From positions 1,750,001-1,814,000 of the forward strand of contig NZ_CP126115.1 in NCBI RefSeq assembly GCF_030123505.1: a stretch of DNA of 64,000 nucleotides. Direction: 5' to 3'. Positions within the stretch are counted from its first letter, which is position 1. Each line of letters opens with the position of its first letter. This DNA comes from Neobacillus sp. YX16. GTDB taxonomy: Bacteria > Bacillota > Bacilli > Bacillales > Cytobacillaceae. Made by a program: the position numbers and the translations under genes. Below the pieces are notes generated by a model that worked only from the letters and a program-made list of their open reading frames with translations, was not told where the DNA came from and searched no databases. Positions 1 to 7,239 of the stretch are shown here, piece after piece.

Positions 1-1
1 A

Positions 2-457
2 AGTGCATTTGAATTAAATTTATTATCATATGTACGTGTCATTCGTGAAGCATTGCCCTACCTAAAAAAGGATGGAGGAAAGATTCTTAACATCGCTTCA
101 TCTTCAATTAAAGAGCCAATACCAGGCTTAATACTCTCTAATACCTTTCGAACCGGTATCGTTGGACTATCTAAGTCATTAGCATCTGAATTTGCTTCAT
201 ACAATATCTTAATCAATACAATCGCGCCAGGTCGCATAGCAACTGATCGTGTTAAGCATTTAGATCAAATTAATGCGGATAAACAAGGAGTCGACATAAA
301 TACGGTTGAATTATCAATGAAAGAGACAATTCCTCTTAAGAGATATGGAACACCTGAGGAATTTGCCAATGTAGCAGCCTTTCTTCTATCAGATGCTAAT
401 ACCTATATGACTGGGAGTTCGTTTTTAGTTGATGGGGGCATGATTAAAGCTATTTAA
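2..457 (+). CDS. SDR-family oxidoreductase, C-terminal part (5' end outside window)
   Basis: The frame is open from base 2, so the N-terminal Rossmann half lies outside the window. What remains has the SDR core: an Asn-Ile-Ala-Ser-Ser strand, a helix ending VGLSKSLASEF, an NTIAPGRIATDR loop and the C-terminal MTGSSFLVDGG motif. The usual catalytic YxxxK is missing: aligned to the helix, the Tyr position is Ser and the Lys position is Arg (LSNTFRTGIVGL). This agrees with the known group of SDR-like proteins annotated as 3-oxoacyl-ACP reductase-like that lack the canonical tetrad. Cytosolic; substrate unknown. A TTG at 53 is internal, not a start. Confidence 0.8.
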   Translation, partial: SAFELNLLSYVRVIREALPYLKKDGGKILNIASSSIKEPIPGLILSNTFRTGIVGLSKSLASEFASYNILINTIAPGRIATDRVKHLDQINADKQGVDINTVELSMKETIPLKRYGTPEEFANVAAFLLSDANTYMTGSSFLVDGGMIKAI

Positions 458-548
458 CCTCACAGTTATTATTCCAATAATCAACCTCATTTTACGTTTA
501 TTACCAAAAAAATTTGGTTAAGGTAAAAACATAAAGGAGTGTTTAAAC

Positions 549-1022
549 ATGCGGAGAAGTAGAAAACTGGTTTTTGTTCTAGTGTGTATCATGTTTATTG
601 GAACTTCACTTACTGGTTGTGGATTACCCCTATCAAAAGAACTAATTGTTAATCGTTACGCGGATGCCTTGTTAACGAAGAATAATGAACTTCAATTCCG
701 CTTCAGAATCAATAATGAAATATTAGATAGACATGAGTTATATAAAGTAAAGGTTACGATCCATGATGATCAGCTTGCGGCTGCAATTGGTAAACGTGAA
801 ATCATATACGGAGAGGATCAAGTTCTAAATGGAGAATATTTAGAGGTAGAGGGTAAAAGTGAAAAATATATTTTTATGGACCCGCTCCCCCTAAAGGAAG
901 ATTTACACATCTATGAATTAAAGAATATGATTGAAAAAAATCAGGCAGTTTCAATAGAAATATTCAATAATCAGGAAGTTTTTGGACGTGTCTATTTAAC
1001 AAATTTTTCATCAGAGCTATGA
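549..1022 (+). CDS. putative lipoprotein, unknown function
   Basis: A 157-residue protein with a lipoprotein signal peptide: basic start MRRSRK, a hydrophobic stretch and lipobox LTGC near residues 21-24. The mature part is hydrophilic and mixed alpha/beta, with no motif I recognise. A good ribosome site (AAGGAG) lies just upstream of the ATG. It stands alone, followed about 70 bp later by a terminator hairpin. Probably anchored to the outer face of the membrane; function not assigned. Confidence 0.75.
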   Translation: MRRSRKLVFVLVCIMFIGTSLTGCGLPLSKELIVNRYADALLTKNNELQFRFRINNEILDRHELYKVKVTIHDDQLAAAIGKREIIYGEDQVLNGEYLEVEGKSEKYIFMDPLPLKEDLHIYELKNMIEKNQAVSIEIFNNQEVFGRVYLTNFSSEL

Positions 1023-1092
1023 AATTATTGTTTATCTTGATTTGAACTAGGAGAAACTATGTAAGTGCATAAATTTGGAGATTGAGCACGAT

Positions 1093-1122
1093 AACCGGAA
1101 AGTACTTAGTTCCGGTTTTTTT
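1093..1122 (+). terminator. Rho-independent terminator
   Basis: Perfect 8-bp stem AACCGGAA/TTCCGGTT followed by a T run. It lies 70 bp after the lipoprotein stop and before ykwC. Confidence 0.75.
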
Positions 1123-1179
1123 GCGTTACTCCATATATAATAAAAAGGTGAAAATACGAAATCGGAGGATTGATTTATT

Positions 1180-2058
1180 TTGTTAACTCCAGAAAATACT
1201 GTAATTGGTTTTATTGGGACAGGCGTAATGGGGAAAAGTATGGCAGGACATTTAATGGCAGCGGGGTATCCGTTAATTGTTTTTTCAAGGACCAAGGAAA
1301 AGTCGGGTGAACTATTAGAGAAAGGCGCTATTTGGGTAGATACACCAAAAGAAATGGCAGAGAAGGCTAATGTTATTATTACAATGGTTGGCTATCCTTC
1401 TGATGTGGAAGAAATCTATTTAGGGGAAAATGGCTTAGTTAATAATGCTAAATCAGATAGTTATCTTATCGATATGACGACTTCAGCCCCATCACTTGCA
1501 AGGAGAATATATGAGGCTGCAAATGAAAAAGGTATTCATACCATTGATGCCCCTGTCTCTGGCGGTGATGTTGGTGCACAGGAAGCGAAACTGTCCATTA
1601 TGGTAGGCGGAGAAGAATTAGACGTTGAAGCGATAAGACCACTTCTAAATCTCCTGGGAACAAATATTGTTTATCAAGGTAAAGCAGGTGCCGGACAGCA
1701 TACAAAAATGTGTAATCAAATTGCGATAGCTTCAAATATGATTGGTGTTTGCGAGGCCATCATTTATGCCGAAAAAGCAGGATTAAATCCAGAATCAGTG
1801 TTAAAAAGTATTACCACTGGCGCTGCTGGAAGCTGGTCATTAAGCAATCTTGCTCCAAGAATGCTGAACGGGAATTTTGAACCAGGATTTTACATAAAAC
1901 ATTTCATTAAGGATATGAAAATCGCCTTAGATGAAGCAGAGCAAATGGAAATGAAAGTTCCTGGTTTAGCTTTGGCAAAATCGCTGTATGATCAACTTGC
2001 TGAAATGGGCGAGGAGAATAGTGGAACACAGGCATTATATAAATATTGGAAGTCCTAA
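1180..2058 (+). CDS. ykwC: 3-hydroxyisobutyrate dehydrogenase-family beta-hydroxyacid dehydrogenase
   Basis: A 292-residue NAD(P)-dependent beta-hydroxyacid dehydrogenase. The N-terminal dinucleotide motif GFIGTGVMG is at 10-18, the substrate-binding DAPVSGGD at 123-130, and the catalytic Lys in GAGQHTKM at about 176, followed by the all-helical C-terminal domain. Length fits the family (about 290). Start is TTG, chosen because a strong CGGAGGA site lies 10 bases upstream. The family oxidises 3-hydroxyisobutyrate or reduces tartronate semialdehyde; the actual substrate here is not known. The position matches B. subtilis ykwC. Confidence 0.85.
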   Translation: MLTPENTVIGFIGTGVMGKSMAGHLMAAGYPLIVFSRTKEKSGELLEKGAIWVDTPKEMAEKANVIITMVGYPSDVEEIYLGENGLVNNAKSDSYLIDMTTSAPSLARRIYEAANEKGIHTIDAPVSGGDVGAQEAKLSIMVGGEELDVEAIRPLLNLLGTNIVYQGKAGAGQHTKMCNQIAIASNMIGVCEAIIYAEKAGLNPESVLKSITTGAAGSWSLSNLAPRMLNGNFEPGFYIKHFIKDMKIALDEAEQMEMKVPGLALAKSLYDQLAEMGEENSGTQALYKYWKS

Positions 2059-2126
2059 TACGTGTTGTATAAATTCCTCCTGTTTTCAAAAAATAAGCTA
2101 GAAGTTGAAATAGGAGGAAACTTTAT

Positions 2127-2306
2127 ATGGCTAAACGAACAAAAAAGAATGACCCGCAGCAAAAAAACAAAAAGGGATTCGATTCTGCTGTCTTAAATGA
2201 AGAATTTGCTCATGAAATGGGATCTGCAGCAACAAATAAAATTCATAAAGATAAAGCAAAAAAAGAAAAAGCATCCAAAAATAATGGACAATACAAAGGT
2301 CAATAA
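2127..2306 (+). CDS. small basic hydrophilic protein (59 aa)
   Basis: A short ORF with a strong ribosome site (TAGGAGGAAA) 7 bases before the ATG and a terminator straight after the stop. The protein is very rich in Lys, Asn and Gln and has no hydrophobic segment; a middle part reads FDSAVLNEEFAHEMGS. Composition recalls the minor small acid-soluble spore proteins of Bacillus, but I cannot place it in a named Ssp family. It follows ykwC by 68 bp and may be co-transcribed. Confidence 0.65.
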   Translation: MAKRTKKNDPQQKNKKGFDSAVLNEEFAHEMGSAATNKIHKDKAKKEKASKNNGQYKGQ

Positions 2307-2313
2307 CAGAAAT

Positions 2314-2346
2314 ACCCTCACATTTTAGCAGTGAGGGTGTTTTTTA
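2314..2346 (+). terminator. Rho-independent terminator
   Basis: Stem ACCCTCAC/GTGAGGGT with a 9-nt loop and a following T run, ending the ykwC/small-protein unit. Confidence 0.85.
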
Positions 2347-2380
2347 TTATTTTACTATGTTAAAGCTAATATGGATTTTG

Positions 2381-2410
2381 GCACAAATCAACAGCCAATT
2401 TAACAGAGCC
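2381..2410. repeat. solo end of a dispersed MITE-like repeat, overlapping the patA stop
   Basis: The string GCACAAATCAACAGCC followed by AATTTAACAGAGCC matches the ends of the repeat copies at 35292-35518 and 62720-63144. No matching body is attached. The patA stop codon and its last residues (Arg-Leu-Cys) lie in or next to this end. Confidence 0.6.
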
Positions 2411-3557
2411 TATTATTTAAAAATTGTTCCATTCTATTTAATCCGATTTCTAACGTTTCGAGTGAACAGGCAAAGGAAAGTCTAAAATAACCTTCACCGA
2501 ATTCAGAGAATGCACTTCCAGGAACTACAGCTACCTTTGCTTGATGTACCATCTCAAGAGCAAAGTCAAAACTATTCACAGGGATTGATTCAGGGATTTT
2601 AACAAAGAAATAAAATGCCCCGTCTGGCTTAACTACACTTAGCCCCATTGCGGTAAGACGATTGTAAACATAGTCTCTTCTTTGGATATATTCCCTTTTC
2701 ATCGGGATAGCATCATCCATTCCCGTGGTTAATGCTCCTAAAGCTGCTTTCTGAGCAATTGAATTGGCACAGGATACATTGTATTGATGTACCTTTAATA
2801 TGTGCTTGGTAATATCTTTAGGAGCGAATAGGAAGCCAATTCTCCATCCAGTCATCGAATGAGATTTTGACAATCCATTAATTACGATTGTTTTCTCTTT
2901 TAAAAAGGAAGCAATCGAAAGATGGTGCTGATCATAAGTGAGCTCGCTGTATATTTCGTCTGCGAGGACAAAGATTTCTCTCTCTTTCAAGTAATCAGCA
3001 ATTTCTTTTAACTCCATTTCAGTGAGGCTTACTCCTGTTGGGTTTGATGGGTATGGTAAAACAATGCAGCGTGTCTTATCGGTGATATAAGGCTTAATCA
3101 TTTCTAACGTAAAACGGAACTGATTCTTTCTTATATCGACATGAACTGGAACTGCTCCACACATACGAATAATTGGTTCATATCCAGGATAAATAGGTCC
3201 TGGCAGGATAACTTCGGTCCCTTCCGTTAGAATGGTTCTAAAGGATATATCAATAGCCTCACTTGCACCCATTGTGACAATGACTTCAGATTCTGCTTCA
3301 TAGGAAAGACCATATTTTTTTTTAACAAAATCGCATGCGGCAGTTCGTAATTCAATGATTCCAGCATTAGGTGTATAGGAAGTGAAATTTTCCTCGATTG
3401 CTTGAATGCCAGCCAGCTTTACGTGCTCTGGTGTATGAAAATCTGGCTGTCCAATTGTAAATGAAATCACATCATCTATATGAGATACCATATTATAAAA
3501 TTTTCTGATGCCTGAAACCTCTATTTCTTGAACTTTGGAATTAATTAAATGCTCCAC
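2400..3557 (-). CDS. patA: PLP-dependent aminotransferase A (N-acetyl-LL-diaminopimelate aminotransferase)
   Basis: A 385-residue fold-type I aminotransferase. It has the substrate motif SNPTGV near 171, the Asp of FVLADEIYSEL at about 200 that contacts the pyridine ring, the Schiff-base Lys at about 231 in SKSHSMTGWR, and a C-terminal Arg motif YFRLSFA. In B. subtilis PatA is assigned to the acetyl branch of lysine/diaminopimelate synthesis, acting between DapH and DapL, both encoded 10 kb away here. Oddity: the C-terminal Arg-Leu-Cys-stop appears to be supplied by the end of an intergenic repeat. Confidence 0.85.
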   Translation of the reverse strand: MEHLINSKVQEIEVSGIRKFYNMVSHIDDVISFTIGQPDFHTPEHVKLAGIQAIEENFTSYTPNAGIIELRTAACDFVKKKYGLSYEAESEVIVTMGASEAIDISFRTILTEGTEVILPGPIYPGYEPIIRMCGAVPVHVDIRKNQFRFTLEMIKPYITDKTRCIVLPYPSNPTGVSLTEMELKEIADYLKEREIFVLADEIYSELTYDQHHLSIASFLKEKTIVINGLSKSHSMTGWRIGFLFAPKDITKHILKVHQYNVSCANSIAQKAALGALTTGMDDAIPMKREYIQRRDYVYNRLTAMGLSVVKPDGAFYFFVKIPESIPVNSFDFALEMVHQAKVAVVPGSAFSEFGEGYFRLSFACSLETLEIGLNRMEQFLNNRLC

Positions 3558-3655
3558 CCTTGTTCATCCTTTCATCGCTTTCATGAATACTCTGATTATA
3601 AACAGATTTATAGAAATATTCTACAATAATGGACTAGAGTAAGTAGAGAGAATAT

Positions 3656-3688
3656 AAAAACAGCCTGAATGATTTTCAGGCTGTTTTT
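3656..3688 (-). terminator. bidirectional-looking terminator
   Basis: Stem CAGCCTGAA/TTCAGGCTG flanked by A and T runs. It most likely ends the 66-residue gene on the minus strand before patA. Confidence 0.75.
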
Positions 3689-3723
3689 TAAGGGGGGAGT
3701 TTATATCAACTTATAGAGTATTA

Positions 3724-3924
3724 TTAATAACCATAGTCCCAATCAACTTCATCTTCATGCCAGAAAACGGGAGAGACCGAATCGAAAGTAACAATTTTAT
3801 TATCTAACTTACAGCTGCATTGCTCACAGCCACATTGGTTTTTTATTTCTTCGAATACTGTTTGCTCAACATCTTCAATAAATGTAATCCTCTGCTCTTG
3901 AAAAAGAATCGCTGTCCCTTTCAT
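3724..3924 (-). CDS. small cysteine-rich hypothetical protein (66 aa)
   Basis: A 66-residue acidic protein with a tight cysteine cluster, CGCEQCSC, in the middle and a Trp/Asp-rich tail (FWHEDEVDWDYGY). A ribosome site (AGAGGTGCC) precedes the ATG, and a terminator follows at 3656-3688. The cluster could bind a metal, but no family is recognised and no function is claimed. Confidence 0.65.
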   Translation of the reverse strand: MKGTAILFQEQRITFIEDVEQTVFEEIKNQCGCEQCSCKLDNKIVTFDSVSPVFWHEDEVDWDYGY

Positions 3925-4049
3925 GTTTAAGGCACCTCTTTATGATTTAGTCTTATGATTGTATTGTAAACTTAATCGTTAAAAGGGTCTATAACTTGTG
4001 AGAGAGTTCACAAAATTATCAATAAATTGTAGCGAAATTATGTACAAAA

Positions 4050-4090
4050 AAATACGTAAAAAGGCCAGGTGAAATTTAGCCTTTTTACGT
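4050..4090 (-). terminator. terminator of ykyB
   Basis: Stem ACGTAAAAAGGC/GCCTTTTTACGT, whose 5' arm on the minus strand overlaps the ykyB stop codon, followed by a T-rich tail. Confidence 0.7.
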
Positions 4091-4561
4091 ATATCGTTCT
4101 CCTAACTTTTTAAAAATCGGTTTTTGATATGGACGGTTTTTTCTATGATTTGAAGGTGGTTGTTCCATTTCTGTAATGCCCGTATATTGCTGTAATATGC
4201 CTCTTGCTTGGTTAAGAGAAAGTGAGGTTTTTGGATTTCTCACACTTCCATCTAATTTGCCCAAATGAGGAAGCTCAGCAAAATCAGACTTTGTAGGAGG
4301 AATATGAAAAGTATAATGGCCGCACTGAACGAGGACATCCGATTGCTGTTTGCTATTACGAGGATTTTCCGAAAAATGAAGTCCTACTTTTTTTGCTTTG
4401 CCTTCATCTATTAATTTTTTTAATGATTCATGCTTTAGTTTATATAAATATTTGGGGTTCGTTGCTGTTTTGGCATGGCGATTAACAATAAAGAGAGCTT
4501 GTGAGAGGTTATCTATCGTTAGCTTCCCTTTTGGGTGGGGGATTTCCCTTTCATGAGTCAA
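4085..4561 (-). CDS. ykyB: YkyB-like conserved protein
   Basis: A conserved Bacillus protein of unknown role, about 158 residues here. Recognisable segments are FIVNRHAKTATNPKYLYKL, VGLHFSENP and SLSLNQARGILQQYTG. A longer frame begins at a TTG at 4579, but that codon is itself part of the AAAGGAG ribosome site. The TTG at 4561, 8 bases after that site, is the better start (MTHEREIP). No transmembrane segment. Neighbourhood matches the B. subtilis ykyB-patA region. Confidence 0.75.
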   Translation of the reverse strand: MTHEREIPHPKGKLTIDNLSQALFIVNRHAKTATNPKYLYKLKHESLKKLIDEGKAKKVGLHFSENPRNSKQQSDVLVQCGHYTFHIPPTKSDFAELPHLGKLDGSVRNPKTSLSLNQARGILQQYTGITEMEQPPSNHRKNRPYQKPIFKKLGERYT

Positions 4562-4799
4562 GTTATGTACTCCTTTCAAATTAAAAACAGAGCAAACCTA
4601 ATTCCTATTGTTCCCATTTATTCTTTTAGGTTCCTACGGTCAACTTAAGATATAATGTCATTTTTAAGTTTTAGTGAAATAGTCATTATTTTCTTTAAAT
4701 TGTTTATCTTTATTATGATTTAATTGTAAAATAGAAATACAAGAAAGTAAAAACATTATTGTAAAAAAAGAGAACTTTTTACGTTTAAAGGATGAGAAA

Positions 4800-5109
4800 A
4801 TGGATTTCAAAAGCGAATTGAATAAAGAACTAGTACTGGATACAGTGAATAAGAAAATCCAAAAAATTATTTTTGATATAATATTTCAGCATCTCTAGGA
4901 TATGGTTTATGTGATGAAGGTGGAAGAGGGTCCTTCTTTTCGATATCTGTTTGTTAACGAGGCGGGTTTGAAAAAAGCAAACCTTTCACTAGATGTAATA
5001 GCAGCAAGTGGAGTTCCTTAAGAAAGCTAATTGCCATAAAACTCAGGGATATTATTTTTCAATGCCTATCCCTGTAAAAGAGCTAGAGGAAAAGTTTTTA
5101 TTAAATTAA
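4800..5109 (+). pseudogene. remnant of a PAS/EAL (c-di-GMP) signalling gene
   Basis: The first part reads MDFKSELNKELVLDT...HL, then an in-frame TAG, then DMVYVMKVEEGPSFRYLFVN followed by EAGLKKANLS, which looks like the start of a PAS domain, ending at TAA. About 25 bases later, in another frame, comes KTQGYYFSMPIPVKELEEKF, typical of the last residues of an EAL domain (QGYxFSxPxP). The middle of the protein is gone. This is best explained as a PAS-(GGDEF)-EAL gene decayed by an internal deletion, a nonsense mutation and a frame change. Confidence 0.6.
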
Positions 5110-5137
5110 CACTTTAATGAAAATAGAAGTAATAATT

Positions 5138-5173
5138 AAAAAATCCTTGCACATTAGTGGGTAAGGATTTTTT
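5138..5173. terminator. bidirectional terminator
   Basis: Stem AAAAAATCCTT/AAGGATTTTTT between the pseudogene and the converging ykuE; it can serve both strands. Confidence 0.75.
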
Positions 5174-6050
5174 AATCTGTTTCCGTTGAAATCAAGGTAA
5201 AAACCGTCAATTCTGGTTTTGCCATGAACCGAAAAGGGAGTCGTGTTGTGCCAATCCCTCGATTTACATATAACGACAATGGATTAATCTCACCAATGGA
5301 ATAATACCCTTCAGGATAATTTTGTGCAAAAGGCGGAATGACAAGAGCCCCCACGAAAGGGATTTTTACCTGACCTCCATGACTATGTCCGCTTAACTGC
5401 CAATGTATTTGATAAGTTGAGGCTTCATCGGCAACATCAGGAGCGTGAGATAACAGTAGATTAAACGAGTTATCTGGTATATGTTTCATGGCTAATTGTA
5501 AATCAGGTCTGCCTAGCATTCGATCGTCTATACCTAATAGAGAAATAAAACTTCCATCCTTTTGCTTAATAGGGAGGGATTCGTTTAATAGGAGAGTGAA
5601 ATTGGACATTTCCATTAGATTTTTATAAATTTCTGAACCATAGCCTCCATGGTCATGGTTTCCGTATATACAATATTTACCAATTGTTGCCTTTAATTGC
5701 TGTAAAATAGGCGGAACTTTATTTATTTCGTTATATTTATTTGGCTCGTCCAATAAGTCTCCTGTGAAAAAAATTAAATCAGGCTGAAGTTGATTAATTT
5801 TATCAACTAATTTCTTTAATTGTTTTAAATTGTAATGAAAACCTAAATGAGTGTCACTAAATTGGACAATTTTCACTCCATTAAAACTAGTAGGAATTAA
5901 GGGGTGCTTGATTTCAATGTGATTTATTTCGAGAAGTGAAGGTTCAATTCTATTAGCATAGAAGTAACCGCCTGAACCTAGACCAAAAACAGTTAGCAGT
6001 GTACCAAAGGTACTTTTCAGGAAAGATCTCCTTTTCATTTTTTTAGGCAT
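5172..6050 (-). CDS. ykuE: Tat-exported metallophosphoesterase YkuE
   Basis: A 292-residue calcineurin-like phosphoesterase. Metal-ligand motifs appear in order: FSDTHLG, TGDLLDE, YGNHDHGG, LLSHAPD and SGHSHGGQ. The N-terminus carries a twin-arginine signal, KRRSFLK, followed by a hydrophobic stretch. This matches B. subtilis YkuE, a known substrate of the TatAyCy translocase that sits at the cell wall. The physiological substrate is not settled. Monocistronic, with a terminator shared with the pseudogene downstream. Confidence 0.9.
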   Translation of the reverse strand: MPKKMKRRSFLKSTFGTLLTVFGLGSGGYFYANRIEPSLLEINHIEIKHPLIPTSFNGVKIVQFSDTHLGFHYNLKQLKKLVDKINQLQPDLIFFTGDLLDEPNKYNEINKVPPILQQLKATIGKYCIYGNHDHGGYGSEIYKNLMEMSNFTLLLNESLPIKQKDGSFISLLGIDDRMLGRPDLQLAMKHIPDNSFNLLLSHAPDVADEASTYQIHWQLSGHSHGGQVKIPFVGALVIPPFAQNYPEGYYSIGEINPLSLYVNRGIGTTRLPFRFMAKPELTVFTLISTETD

Positions 6051-6211
6051 AATGTTATAACCAACCCATCTCCAATTATTTTCTGTGTAAAAGTAGAGTC
6101 ATTCGTATTTTCTTTAAAAATGGTCGATTTTGCAAGCGAAAAGGCAGAATGAATTTTTATATAAAAAGGTATACAATAGTTCATATTCTAAAATAAATAA
6201 AAAATTCCTAT

Positions 6212-6240
6212 TAAAAAGCAGCCTTTTGGCTGCTTTTGTA
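6212..6240 (-). terminator. Rho-independent terminator
   Basis: Stem AAAAGCAGCC/GGCTGCTTTT just downstream of the C39-like lipoprotein gene; the minus-strand tail is T-rich. Confidence 0.75.
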
Positions 6241-6255
6241 TGTCGCGTCTGCATA

Positions 6256-7080
6256 TTATTTATAACTTACTGCCCGGCTTTGAAGTGCTTTCCAGGAAGC
6301 GATAAAATTTTCTTTTCCAACTCTTACTTGTTTTCTGCCAGAAAGCGGGTCATTCAAGTAAACATAATTTGCATCATAACCCACTAGGACAACAGCATGC
6401 AAATCCAATGGTGTTTTAATAACTTGCTGTCCGTGGTACCAAGACTCCCAGCGATCAGGTAATCGATAATCTCCTGTTGTCCAAACCACTACAGGGTAAC
6501 CAGCAGAAACGTGCTCTAAAACTCGTTCAAAGGGCTGGTTTGTTAAGTTAACAGCTCTGCCAGGAAGTTTTTGATTAACCAGTGCTTCCATTGGTTTGTC
6601 GAATACTGCATAACCTGCCTGCTTACCGGTCATATCTCCAACAAAACCATCTGCAGGGTTGCCCCAATTTAATATATCACCATTAGAAGATCTTTTGATA
6701 GGGTCTGGATCTTTCTGAATGGAGCGATACAAATCCATTTTGTCTGTTTTCACACCTGCAAAGTTTAAAACCATGGCAAGGCTTGTCACTTCACATCCAT
6801 ATCTTAACTCAGGATTTTGTTTAATTAAAGCAACATCCAGCATCATTGAATCCTTTTTAGCTGGTTGTGATACTGGCTGTTTTACGATTGTGTTTGAAAT
6901 TGTCTGCTTTTTAATTTCACTATTAGTGGTGGTATTTTTAGTTTTTTGAATTTCAGGTTTCGGTACTTGTTCATATATTTCTGTGTAGTTTTGCTTATCT
7001 GGCTCCTTAGAAACTGTTTCATCTGCATTATTACATCCAAACAGTGGAAGGATTGATACTAACAAGCAAAATTTTTTCAA
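6256..7080 (-). CDS. C39-like peptidase family lipoprotein
   Basis: A 274-residue protein with lipobox LFGC at about 13-16, a Thr/Lys-rich linker to about residue 80, and a C39_2-type papain-like domain. The likely catalytic Cys is in YGCEVTSLAMVL, the His in DLHAVVLVGYD, and the Asp/Asn in YLNDPLSG, giving a complete triad. Such proteins are membrane-anchored cysteine peptidases or peptidase-like domains in many Bacillaceae. The substrate is unknown. It is divergent from ykuI across a 160-bp intergenic region. Confidence 0.8.
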   Translation of the reverse strand: MKKFCLLVSILPLFGCNNADETVSKEPDKQNYTEIYEQVPKPEIQKTKNTTTNSEIKKQTISNTIVKQPVSQPAKKDSMMLDVALIKQNPELRYGCEVTSLAMVLNFAGVKTDKMDLYRSIQKDPDPIKRSSNGDILNWGNPADGFVGDMTGKQAGYAVFDKPMEALVNQKLPGRAVNLTNQPFERVLEHVSAGYPVVVWTTGDYRLPDRWESWYHGQQVIKTPLDLHAVVLVGYDANYVYLNDPLSGRKQVRVGKENFIASWKALQSRAVSYK

Positions 7081-7199
7081 TTGTTATCCTCCATTCATAT
7101 GGACTTGGTTCTATCATTCGGAAGTTTCGAGTTGCCTATGATGGTATTCTTTTGGAAAAGAACATGATGTGCAAGTTGAGCGTATTGTATATAAGGGTA

Positions 7200-7208
7200 T
7201 GGTATAAT
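7200..7208 (+). promoter_or_regulatory. extended -10 promoter element of ykuI
   Basis: TGGTATAAT, an extended -10 consensus, 32 bases before the ykuI start. No convincing -35 at 17 bp, as is usual for extended -10 promoters. Confidence 0.5.
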
Positions 7209-7239
7209 GAGGAAAATCTTTTTTGCGGAGGGTGCTTGA

